A stretch of 9,171 bases of DNA from Akkermansiaceae bacterium UBA1506. GTDB taxonomy: Bacteria > Verrucomicrobiota > Verrucomicrobiia > Verrucomicrobiales > DEV007. Below, piece after piece: positions 1 through 6,748 of this stretch. The notes under the pieces were generated by a model, which worked only from the letters and a program-made list of their open reading frames with translations, did not search any database and had not been told where the DNA came from. The position numbers and the translations under genes were made by a program. Numbering within the stretch: the first letter of the stretch is position 1; every line of letters starts with the position of its first letter. The DNA lies in assembly GCA_002323995.1 (NCBI GenBank), contig DCQY01000105.1, positions 13,973 through 23,143 on the forward strand, given 5' to 3'.

Positions 1-726
1 AGGTTTCTCGACGCCATTAAGGAAGTCGGACTGGAACGGCAAGCTCGTTTTTATCAGGCCTCGACTAGCGAACTTTACGGTCAGGTTCAGGAGGTCCCGC
101 AAAATGAAACCACGCCATTTTATCCAAGATCTCCCTATGCGGTAGCTAAGCTCTACGGTTATTGGATTGTCGTAAATTATCGTGAATCATACGGTTTGCA
201 CGCATCAAACGGGATTCTATTCAATCACGAGTCTCCTCGGCGTGGAGAGACCTTTGTCACTAGAAAGATTACCAGGGCAGCTGGGCGTATTCGTGAAGGG
301 CTTCAGCAAAAATTACTGCTGGGTAATCTAAGTGCACAGAGGGACTGGGGTTTTGCACCAGAGTACACCGATATGATGTGGCGAATTCTCCAACAGGATG
401 AGCCTGATGATTACGTTTGTGCTACCGGAGAGATGCACACAGTGAGGAGCTTCTGTGAGCACGCTTTTGAAGCTGTCGGCATCCCCCTTAAATTCGAAGG
501 CGAAGAGCTCCACGAAAAAGGAGTGTGTCAGAAAACAGGTAAGGCGCTGATTGAGGTTTCGCCGAATTACTTTCGCCCAGCGGAAGTCGAACAGTTGCTA
601 GGAGACCCCACAAAGGCGGCCGAAAAGTTGGGTTGGAAGCCTGAAGTGACTTTCAAGGAATTGGTAACGATAATGGCATCCTCTGACTGGAAGCTTGCTA
701 AAAGCGAAAAGCGACAAAAGAACTAG
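1..726 (+). CDS. gmd: GDP-mannose 4,6-dehydratase, 3' part (5' end outside window)
   Basis: Converts GDP-D-mannose to GDP-4-keto-6-deoxymannose, the first step toward GDP-fucose, GDP-rhamnose or related deoxyhexoses for surface polysaccharides; a cytoplasmic NADP-dependent enzyme of the extended SDR family. The open frame runs from base 1 to TAG at 724-726, giving 241 residues. The visible active site is STSELYG (fragment residues 21-27, with catalytic Thr22 and Glu24) and YAVAK (Tyr46, Lys50), with the same 24-residue Thr-to-Tyr spacing as the E. coli enzyme. Further family blocks are NHESPRRGETFVTRKI (75-90), RDWGFAPEY and YFRP.E near the C-terminus. About 110 N-terminal residues, including the glycine-rich NADP loop, lie upstream of the window. 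The C-terminus looks intact and slightly shorter than in E. coli. A TTG at 196 is not the start, because conserved sequence continues through it. Any downstream reductase/epimerase partner (fcl type) is not seen here. Confidence 0.97.
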   Translation, partial: RFLDAIKEVGLERQARFYQASTSELYGQVQEVPQNETTPFYPRSPYAVAKLYGYWIVVNYRESYGLHASNGILFNHESPRRGETFVTRKITRAAGRIREGLQQKLLLGNLSAQRDWGFAPEYTDMMWRILQQDEPDDYVCATGEMHTVRSFCEHAFEAVGIPLKFEGEELHEKGVCQKTGKALIEVSPNYFRPAEVEQLLGDPTKAAEKLGWKPEVTFKELVTIMASSDWKLAKSEKRQKN

Positions 727-1020
727 CTGGGCAGCTAAAGAGGCAAAATTTCTGTTCTGCGTAAAAAAACAGCCCTGTGTCAGTTTGTTTAGGAGTCGAG
801 AAATTGAATGATTGTAATCGTGCCACGGTAAAATTCTCCTGCCGATCGTTTTTGTAAGATCGTGAAACCTGCTCGACGTCTTTAGGAAACTCTGGCAACT
901 CTCTCATTGCATCGAACAACGCCGAGAGGGTGGGATCTCGAAGAACCAGTCACTTGTTATGTTTAGTATCTCGACGATCATCTTAAAACTTTATCCTAAT
1001 ACCTGAGCTTAATTCGGTAT
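727..1020. other. Intergenic gap of 294 bases, no convincing gene
   Basis: Separates gmd from the next glycosyltransferase. A short inverted repeat (TAGCT GGGC AGCTA, 724-737) overlaps the gmd stop but has no T-tract, so it is not a clear terminator. On the minus strand a frame is open from about 949 back into the gmd end (698). Its first ~50 residues have protein-like composition (for example DPTLSALFDAM), but I recognise no family and see no ribosome binding site. It may be chance or a gene remnant. No clear -35/-10 pair for the gene at 1021 could be picked out. Confidence 0.5.
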
Positions 1021-1803
1021 ATGGCAGTCAAAATCTCAGTCGTTACGGCAACCTATAATTCCGAGGCAACAATAGGCGATACGCTCTGCTCACTGGACTC
1101 TCAAACACACGAATCGATTGAGCACTGCGTCATAGACGGAAATTCTGGCGATGGCACCCTTGGCGTTTTAGCCGAATCTGCGAAACCATACCGGCGTGTC
1201 ATCAGCGAAAAAGACACAGGTATCTATGATGCCATGAATAAGGGGGTTGCTGCTGCTTCCGGTGATATCATCGGATTTTTGAACAGCGATGATGTTTATG
1301 AAACCCCTGACGTTCTCACCAAAGTTGCTGCTGCCTTTTCAGACCCAAATGTCGATCTAGTCTATGGGAATCTTCGTTACGTTGATTTCAACGATACTAA
1401 CAAGGTAATCCGAGATTGGACCTCAGAGCCTTATCGCCAAGGAATGTTCCGCAGAGGGTGGATGCCCCCTCACCCGACTGTTTATGCTCGGAAGCATATC
1501 TTCGAAAAACAGGGAGGGTTTGATCAGGCTTTTTCAATCTGCGCAGATTGGGAGTGGTTGTATGAGGCGATCGAATTATCTGAGAATCATGCTGAATTTC
1601 TCGATCATTACCTTGTCCGAATGAGGATCGGCGGCGTGTCAAACAGCTCTTTTGCAAACATTTTTAAGAGCAATATGGAGGCAATGGCAGCCTTTAAAAA
1701 GCATGGGAAACGGGTCCCGATTGGATTTTTTCCAGGTAAATTGATCCATCGTGGAAAGCAGTTTATATCGCGAAATGTCTCTTCGCATGGTCCTTCAAGG
1801 TGA
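1021..1803 (+). CDS. Family 2 glycosyltransferase (WcaE/WcaA-like, polysaccharide synthesis)
   Basis: Predicted cytoplasmic GT-A fold glycosyltransferase of 260 residues that adds one sugar from a nucleotide sugar to a growing surface glycan; donor and acceptor cannot be read from sequence. The N-terminal strand ISVVTATYNS (5-14) opens the nucleotide-binding fold. SEKDTGIYDAMNKG (62-75) is the block typical of the WcaE-like subgroup. LNSDD (87-91) is the metal/nucleotide-binding acidic motif, and ADWEW (175-179) sits where the catalytic acidic residue lies in GT2 enzymes. There is no membrane segment, and the length suits a complete single-domain enzyme. The ATG at 1021 is immediately before the fold's first strand and has no Shine-Dalgarno sequence. 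Being on the same strand as gmd supports a role in the same capsule, O-antigen or exopolysaccharide locus. It ends convergently with the M16 peptidase gene. Confidence 0.93.
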   Translation: MAVKISVVTATYNSEATIGDTLCSLDSQTHESIEHCVIDGNSGDGTLGVLAESAKPYRRVISEKDTGIYDAMNKGVAAASGDIIGFLNSDDVYETPDVLTKVAAAFSDPNVDLVYGNLRYVDFNDTNKVIRDWTSEPYRQGMFRRGWMPPHPTVYARKHIFEKQGGFDQAFSICADWEWLYEAIELSENHAEFLDHYLVRMRIGGVSNSSFANIFKSNMEAMAAFKKHGKRVPIGFFPGKLIHRGKQFISRNVSSHGPSR

Positions 1804-1957
1804 GGATGTTTGTCCTCCACGGGTGAACACTGAAAATGGCCCCAATGGCGCCGTTAATTGTTGAAACTTAAGGCCAACTTGTTTGACGGCAATATTGCCA
1901 CGCCAGAACTTTGCAGAAATCAGTAAAACGATAATTAAGGATTTGGTAGGGACGAGA
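1804..1957. other. Convergent intergenic junction
   Basis: Lies between the 3' ends of the + strand glycosyltransferase and the - strand M16 peptidase gene, so both transcripts should end here. Three small symmetric elements are visible: an imperfect stem over the glycosyltransferase stop (GTGAGGA 1800-1806 with TCCT-C-CAC 1813-1820), a short stem GGCCCC/GGCGCC (1838-1852, one mismatch), and a perfect 12-base palindrome GGCAATATTGCC (1888-1899). None is followed by a T-tract on either strand, so no intrinsic terminator can be called with confidence. Confidence 0.45.
1888..1899. repeat. Perfect 12-base palindrome GGCAATATTGCC
   Basis: A self-complementary 12-mer in the convergent junction. 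It has no loop and no T-tract, so it is a poor terminator hairpin. It could be a protein-binding site or chance. Confidence 0.4.
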
Positions 1958-4783
1958 CTACGCTTCCGGAGTGATCACGATTGCGACCATGGTATCCGAG
2001 GAAAGATATTCTTTGGCGAGAGAATTAACCTCTTCCACCGTGATATTCTTGTAATCGTCAACAAAAGAGCGAGACCAGTCGAGACGCTCAGGATATTCTT
2101 GGGAAGATTCAAGGACGCTTCCCATCCAGTAGCGATTGGTTCGTCGCATCTCTTCGATCGAAGTGACCTGGGGTTTTTTGGCGCGGTCTAGTTCGTCTTC
2201 GGTAATGCTTTCACCGGAGGCGAGATCATTTGCAATCTGAGCAATGACCTGAGTCACCGCCTCGGCCTGGTCTGGCGCGACGGTAACAGAGGCGAATAGG
2301 TAGCCGTAATCAGTCCAAGTATCGCTAGGCAAGTTGTGAGCGAATGGACTGTAGGCGTCGCCTAATTCTTCACGTACCTTAACACGGAGGCGATCGTCGA
2401 GAATTGCTGATAGCATGCTGAGGCGTCGGCTTTTCTCAATATCGTAAATGTCGGTCGTAGGCCAGTGAACCATAGTCATGGCTTTTGGGATTTCTGATTT
2501 AAAAGTAAACTCCGCAGTGCTTGCGTCAGGGAATGATATGGAGCGCTTTTTGTTATACTTTGGTTTCTTAGATTGCCGATCTGGTAGGTTTCCAAAGGTG
2601 GACGCGACTAGTTTAATGGCCTCTTCAAGATCGAAATTACCCACCACGGAAATTTCCAGGTAGGCTGATTCCAATGCCGGAGTGAGCCACTCGCGTGCCT
2701 CAGAGGTTGTTAGAGCCTCGAAAGCGGCGCGTTTAGGGAATCCAAAACGGTCATCTCCGGAATGAAGGTATTTAGCGACCTCATTCTGGGCAAAACCTTC
2801 AGGGGTTCGTTCAAGCTGCTGGTAGATGTAGTCGAGTGCCTTGCGGAACTCGAGAGCGGCCTCTTCCCGGTAGCCGGGATTTGTCAGGTAGGCGCGCATC
2901 AGAGTCAACTGGGAGGCAAGATCTTGAGGGGTGGTCTGGCCAGACAGAGTGAAAGCATCATCATCGATCCCAAACGAAGAATTGACTGATTCCGCCGCAA
3001 AGATCTGTTTCAAATCGTCGAGGCTGTGAGCTTCAAGCCCACCTTTATTGAAGACGCTGGAGGCGAATAAGCTTAGGCCTGCCGTTGGCTCGGTAAGCCG
3101 GCCGGACCCGATGCGTGCCTTAACATAAACGGTTTCATCCTCGAATTTTGTTGTCTTGAAATTAGCTCTCACATTATTCGCGAATCTGATCTGAGTAACG
3201 TCAATATCTTCAATGGTCTTTCGCTTGGCGATTTCACCTGCTGCGGGCAGATCCCCATAGGCAAAGGCCGCCATTTCTTGTTCTTCCGGCGCAGTGACGG
3301 CTACCTTGCTACTTTCATCGTAAACCTTTTTAATCGAAGAGACGGCATCTTTAAGTTCGGCGTTCCCGGAAAGCATGAGTAAGGTGTCTTCAGCGGATCC
3401 CCAGAGGTCGCGCAGAGAATTACGAGCTGACTCCGTGGTTACCGAATCAAGTGATCGCATGACCCGTTGAAGGTCTTCCGCTGGACTGGTAAAGATTCGC
3501 CGTGAACCGATGCGGCTTGCGATTTCGTTAGCAAGATCTCTTGATTTGCGAGTGCCCATCTGCTTCGCCGCGTCCTCGTAGAGGCGACCGATAACGGCCT
3601 TGGTTTCGTTGAGTTCCGACTCGGTAAAGCCATGTTCGAGTGCGCGACGTAATTCTTGTTCGATCAGCGTGAGGGCTTCCTTCCAGTCTTCAGGCTTGCA
3701 GTCAGCATCGATTGAGGAATAGAGAGCAAATCCCAGATCAAAGAAGTCACCGACATGCATCGTCGCAGAGCTGATAGGGGAATTCTCTGCTTTGGTCAGC
3801 CGTTCGAGGCGGCGATTCATGATGCGAGCAGCCATCATTCGTTGCAGATCATCCAGTCTTCGAGCGCTGTTGTCTGGGGGTGAGCGCCTCGTTTTAAGAG
3901 CTTCAATTGAGACGGACGTTTCTCCGGCTTCGTCCTCGTAGTGATAGTGAACGTCAAAGTCACGATTAGCGAGGTTACCCATATCTGGATCTGCGCGCTT
4001 CTCACGGGCATCCATAGAATCGAAATGCTTGCGGATCACGGTTTCGATCTCAGCAGCATTGATATCACCGACCACAACGACGGCCATACGATTGGCGGTG
4101 TACCAACTCTCATAAAATTCCACGAAACGCTCACGGGATGCGTTTTTGATGACCTCTTCTGTTCCAATCGGTAATCGGATGCTGATGCGTTGCTTAGGAA
4201 AAGCGAACTTGATCTGCTCGACAAATGTGCGCCAGCCGACGGAGTCGCGGGTTCGCTTTTCACTGAGGATAATCCCTCTTTCGTCCTCAATCTCATCCCC
4301 AAGAAGCAGCATTCCATCGGCATAGTCGCGGAGCAACCCCATTCCTTCGTCGATCATTTCGGTCTCTGAATTTGGAAGCTCCAGCTTGTAAACGGTTTCG
4401 TTAAAAGAGGTGTGGGCGTTGGTGTGATTACCAAAGCCCATTCCGAGACGCTGGAAATATTCGACCATTTCCCCGGGTGGGAAATTAGTGGTTCCATTAA
4501 ACGCCATGTGCTCGAGAAAGTGGGCAAGCCCTTGCTGGTCGTCTTCTTCCATCAGGGAACCGGCGTCAACATAGAGCCTCATACTGACTCGGTTCGGTGG
4601 TTCAGCGTTGGGCAGGATGGCAAAACGCAGGCCGTTATCGAGAACGCCCCAAGTCACAGCTGGATCTGGATTGATATCGCTATCTTTTTGAGGCAGCGGA
4701 ATGGGGTCATTCTGAGCCGAGACAGGCAGATAGAGTAAGCTTGCAAGAGTAGCTAAAAGGCAGAGAGAGTTTCGGGCCATCAT
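1958..4783 (-). CDS. Exported M16-family zinc metallopeptidase (PqqL/pitrilysin-like, two half-clamshells)
   Basis: Predicted secreted or periplasmic zinc endopeptidase of 941 residues, close to the length of E. coli PqqL. The N-terminus is a signal peptide: basic MMARN, a hydrophobic stretch to about residue 20, then VSAQ, with likely cleavage after SA or AQ. The first peptidase half carries the inverted zinc motif HFLEH (His88, catalytic Glu91, His92), and Glu168 in the EDERGIIL block is the expected third ligand, 75 residues after His92. The second half (about 525-941) has the M16 fold but no HxxEH, as in single-chain M16 enzymes where only the N-terminal half is catalytic. REELGDAYSP (near 803-812) is the conserved C-terminal half block thought to contact substrate. 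Two ATGs (4783, 4780) are possible starts with no Shine-Dalgarno sequence. The gene starts 52 bases after hisA, so co-transcription is plausible, but no functional link is evident. The substrate is unknown. Confidence 0.95.
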   Translation of the reverse strand: MMARNSLCLLATLASLLYLPVSAQNDPIPLPQKDSDINPDPAVTWGVLDNGLRFAILPNAEPPNRVSMRLYVDAGSLMEEDDQQGLAHFLEHMAFNGTTNFPPGEMVEYFQRLGMGFGNHTNAHTSFNETVYKLELPNSETEMIDEGMGLLRDYADGMLLLGDEIEDERGIILSEKRTRDSVGWRTFVEQIKFAFPKQRISIRLPIGTEEVIKNASRERFVEFYESWYTANRMAVVVVGDINAAEIETVIRKHFDSMDAREKRADPDMGNLANRDFDVHYHYEDEAGETSVSIEALKTRRSPPDNSARRLDDLQRMMAARIMNRRLERLTKAENSPISSATMHVGDFFDLGFALYSSIDADCKPEDWKEALTLIEQELRRALEHGFTESELNETKAVIGRLYEDAAKQMGTRKSRDLANEIASRIGSRRIFTSPAEDLQRVMRSLDSVTTESARNSLRDLWGSAEDTLLMLSGNAELKDAVSSIKKVYDESSKVAVTAPEEQEMAAFAYGDLPAAGEIAKRKTIEDIDVTQIRFANNVRANFKTTKFEDETVYVKARIGSGRLTEPTAGLSLFASSVFNKGGLEAHSLDDLKQIFAAESVNSSFGIDDDAFTLSGQTTPQDLASQLTLMRAYLTNPGYREEAALEFRKALDYIYQQLERTPEGFAQNEVAKYLHSGDDRFGFPKRAAFEALTTSEAREWLTPALESAYLEISVVGNFDLEEAIKLVASTFGNLPDRQSKKPKYNKKRSISFPDASTAEFTFKSEIPKAMTMVHWPTTDIYDIEKSRRLSMLSAILDDRLRVKVREELGDAYSPFAHNLPSDTWTDYGYLFASVTVAPDQAEAVTQVIAQIANDLASGESITEDELDRAKKPQVTSIEEMRRTNRYWMGSVLESSQEYPERLDWSRSFVDDYKNITVEEVNSLAKEYLSSDTMVAIVITPEA

Positions 4784-4835
4784 AGTGTAAAAGCGATCGA
4801 GTAGATTAGATTTGTTATTGGGGGAACGAAGATAA

Positions 4836-5621
4836 TCAATGACTGTCAGGCAACTGATTAAAGATTACGCAATCAGAGTAGCTTACTCCGTTACCACCAA
4901 AAATGTCGAGAGCGCTACCGATCGTTAGGTCGACCAATCCTTCGCTGATTTCATCGACTCGTTTCAAGTCTTCGAGGCATGAAGCGCCGCCCGCGTAGGT
5001 GACAGGAATTTTGCCCCATTGACCCAGTAGCTCAACGAGAGATTCATCAATGCCTTCGCACTTACCCTCGACATCGGCAGCGTGAATGAGAAACTCGTCG
5101 CAAGAGGGAGCAAGCTGATCCAACGTCTCGTGGGTTAAGTAAAGGTCTGTCATCGTCTGCCAACGATTCATCGCGACAACCCAGCCGTTTTCCGTTTTGC
5201 GGCAACTCAAATCGATGACGAGTCGCTCCCGCCCGGTTTCTGCTAGGAGTGCGGCGAGGCGTTGTTCTTTAAAATGCGCCTCGCTGTCAAAGAGAAAAGA
5301 AGTCGCAATAACATGGGAAGCTCCAGCGCTTAGCCATGTTTCAGCATTTTCTTCAGTAATACCTCCGCCTATTTGCATGCCATGCGGGTAAGCTTGTAGC
5401 GCTGACCTAGCCGCCTCATCATTGCCCGGGCCAAGCTTTATCACGTGTCCGCCAGTGAGTTCGTCCTCAGCATACTTTCCAGCAAACCACGAAGGGTCCA
5501 AATCGCTTGTGAAGTTTGTCATTAATTCATCGGAGGAAGAATTAAAGGATCCCCCGACGATCTGTTTCACTTTTCCATCATGAAGATCGATACAGGGGCG
5601 AAAACGTGTTCTTCGGCGCAT
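4836..5621 (-). CDS. hisA: HisA of the eukaryotic (yeast HIS6) type: ProFAR isomerase
   Basis: Fourth step of histidine synthesis: Amadori rearrangement of N'-5'-phosphoribosyl-formimino-AICAR ribonucleotide (ProFAR) to PRFAR, in the cytoplasm. The 261 residues form a TIM barrel. Asp12 in CIDLHDGKVKQIVGG and Asp137 in VIDLSCRKT are the expected catalytic pair on strands 1 and 5. Phosphate-binding blocks are QIGGGI (83-88), AGGAS (210-214) and GSALDIFGG (236-244). HVIKLGPGNDEAAR, AMNRWQT, FLIHAADVEG and DLTIGSALDIFGG match the fungal/plant HIS6 protein as I remember it and differ from usual bacterial HisA. The frame is open 65 codons further upstream to 5816, but that stretch overlaps the glycosyltransferase gene and does not resemble HisA, so ATG at 5621 is chosen. 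No Shine-Dalgarno sequence is visible. It lies 34 bases after the glycosyltransferase stop, with no other his gene in the window. The enzyme assignment is strong; the eukaryotic-type label rests on motif memory. Confidence 0.94.
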   Translation of the reverse strand: MRRRTRFRPCIDLHDGKVKQIVGGSFNSSSDELMTNFTSDLDPSWFAGKYAEDELTGGHVIKLGPGNDEAARSALQAYPHGMQIGGGITEENAETWLSAGASHVIATSFLFDSEAHFKEQRLAALLAETGRERLVIDLSCRKTENGWVVAMNRWQTMTDLYLTHETLDQLAPSCDEFLIHAADVEGKCEGIDESLVELLGQWGKIPVTYAGGASCLEDLKRVDEISEGLVDLTIGSALDIFGGNGVSYSDCVIFNQLPDSH

Positions 5622-5655
5622 AGGGAAACGAATAAAAATTACCCCAATGTCATAA

Positions 5656-6684
5656 TTATGCGACGCAGAAAAAGTCTTTTCCTTCCAACCATCCGCAATC
5701 ATCCGCCAGCGTTCGGATCTGTTCTCGAGCTCCCTTTTGACCGACAGCGCCAAGCATAACGGCTCGACCAAAAAATTGTGATAATTTTCCTGAGTCAAGT
5801 ATGGGAATTCCGTCAATTTGGTTGCCGATCTGACGTTCGTTCACCTCAAGAAATGCCTTAACCTTTATTCCAGCAGTGCGAAGGAGGTAACACATCTCTT
5901 TGCCGACGGGACCCGCCCCGCAAATAATCACCCCCAGTTGAATGATATCGGGGAGGCGCTTGAGGAAGTGAGCCTTTGCTGCCTGAAAACGGGAGAGATC
6001 GTATCGGCTGAGGTTTCTCGTAGCTCGCGTCTCACCGTCATACCAGTCGAGAAGCCTCTGATTCACCTTGGCAACTTGATGACCGGCCTCAATCATTCGA
6101 AGCCAGAAGTCGTAGTCCTCTGCCCAGGGCGGGTCTTGATAACCTCCGAGTGACTCCATGACGGACCTTCGGATCATTGCAGACGGGTTTGGGATGGGGC
6201 TGTCGACGAATCGTTCAGTGAGTATCTGGTCGTGGGTTACAACGGAGTTTATCCAGGCTTCATAGCGTTTATACCCGTCGTCGGCAGGGATGGTCTGGCC
6301 GTTTTCTCCTCGCTTAAAGATATTGACCAGCGTCCCACAGGCAGAAAGCTGCGGCTGTGCCTTAAGAAGGCCAACCTGATTCTCTATCCGAGTGGAATGA
6401 GCTATGTCATCGCTATCCATTCGTGCGATTAGTTCACCTTTCGCAGCTTGCCAAGCGAGGTTGGCCGCTTCGACAAATGAGCCTTCTTGTCGGAAACAGC
6501 GGATCCTTTCATCTTCGCTAGCAGCTTTCTTGATTAGAGCGGGCGAGTTATCTTTGGAGGCATGATCCACGAGGACGATATCAAGGTTTTCATAGGATTG
6601 CTGCCGCAAGCTGGCTATCGCTTTCTCGACAGTGGCTTGGGCGTTTCTCAACGGCATCACGACTGAGACGAGCGGTGAGTTCAT
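5656..6684 (-). CDS. Family 2 glycosyltransferase fused to a C-terminal Rossmann-like (PglD-N-like) domain
   Basis: A 342-residue protein in two parts. Residues 1 to about 220 are a GT-A glycosyltransferase: VSVVMPLRNA (6-15) is the first strand, ARMDSDD (87-93) the nucleotide/metal acidic motif, and WAEDYDFW (187-194) the catalytic acidic region. Residues about 248-342 form a second domain opening with the nucleotide-binding pattern GVIICGAGPVGKE (Gly256, Gly258, Gly261) and continuing with FLEVNERQIGNQIDGIPIL, the layout of the N-terminal domain of PglD-type sugar acyltransferases. No acyltransferase hexapeptide repeats follow, so this domain is probably binding or regulatory rather than acylating. 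The ATG at 6684 is preferred; a TTG at 6690 lies in the T-tract of the preceding terminator. It is the first gene after that terminator and is followed closely by hisA. The function is probably a surface-glycan sugar transfer; donor and acceptor are unknown. Confidence 0.9.
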   Translation of the reverse strand: MNSPLVSVVMPLRNAQATVEKAIASLRQQSYENLDIVLVDHASKDNSPALIKKAASEDERIRCFRQEGSFVEAANLAWQAAKGELIARMDSDDIAHSTRIENQVGLLKAQPQLSACGTLVNIFKRGENGQTIPADDGYKRYEAWINSVVTHDQILTERFVDSPIPNPSAMIRRSVMESLGGYQDPPWAEDYDFWLRMIEAGHQVAKVNQRLLDWYDGETRATRNLSRYDLSRFQAAKAHFLKRLPDIIQLGVIICGAGPVGKEMCYLLRTAGIKVKAFLEVNERQIGNQIDGIPILDSGKLSQFFGRAVMLGAVGQKGAREQIRTLADDCGWLEGKDFFCVA

Positions 6685-6688
6685 AAGC

Positions 6689-6717
6689 AAAAAAGCCCCG
6701 GGTTACCCCGAGGCTTT
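6689..6717 (-). terminator. Intrinsic terminator after rplY
   Basis: Read on the minus strand this is a 9-base-pair stem (AGCCTCGGG with CCCGGGGCT, one T-G pair) closed by a GTAA tetraloop of the stable GNRA type and followed directly by six T residues (the last stem pair shares the first T). It begins 31 bases after the rplY stop and fits rho-independent termination of the prs-rplY transcript. Its T-tract ends only four bases before the glycosyltransferase ATG, so any transcript of that gene starting further upstream must carry or read through the hairpin. Confidence 0.88.
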
Positions 6718-6729
6718 CTAAGCTATCGC

Positions 6730-6735
6730 ATTATA
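6730..6735 (-). promoter_or_regulatory. Possible -10 element (TATAAT) for the glycosyltransferase-hisA-M16 genes
   Basis: A perfect TATAAT on the minus strand lies between the rplY stop (6749) and the terminator hairpin, 46 bases before the glycosyltransferase ATG. No good -35 is present at 16-18 bases upstream (that sequence lies in the rplY end and reads like CAGCGA), and there is no TGn extension. The position is right for a downstream promoter, but the call rests on one hexamer. Confidence 0.35.
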
Positions 6736-6748
6736 GGAGTCACGTCGA

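Noticed and set aside
1800..1820. Stem at the end of the + strand glycosyltransferase gene as a terminator
   Set aside because: Short, with a bulge, and not followed by T residues.
1397..1820. Two minus-strand ORFs (86 and 70 codons) within the first glycosyltransferase gene
   Set aside because: Antisense to a strongly recognisable GT2 coding sequence; no motifs of their own.
1883..2191. 102-codon plus-strand ORF at the end of the M16 gene
   Set aside because: Mostly antisense to the M16 coding sequence, with no recognisable motif; a shadow frame.
4412..4738. 108-codon plus-strand ORF antisense to the M16 N-terminus
   Set aside because: The opposite strand holds the HFLEH zinc motif and signal peptide of a clear gene; this frame is a shadow.
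5622..5816. 65-codon in-frame extension upstream of hisA
   Set aside because: It overlaps the glycosyltransferase coding end on the same strand, shows no HisA-like sequence, and the HisA fold begins right after the ATG at 5621.
5818..6153. 111-codon plus-strand ORF inside the glycosyltransferase gene
   Set aside because: Antisense to conserved glycosyltransferase sequence, with no family resemblance.
6685..6690. TTG start two codons upstream of the glycosyltransferase ATG
   Set aside because: The TTG lies in the terminator T-tract, and the ATG at 6684 already precedes the whole first strand of the fold.
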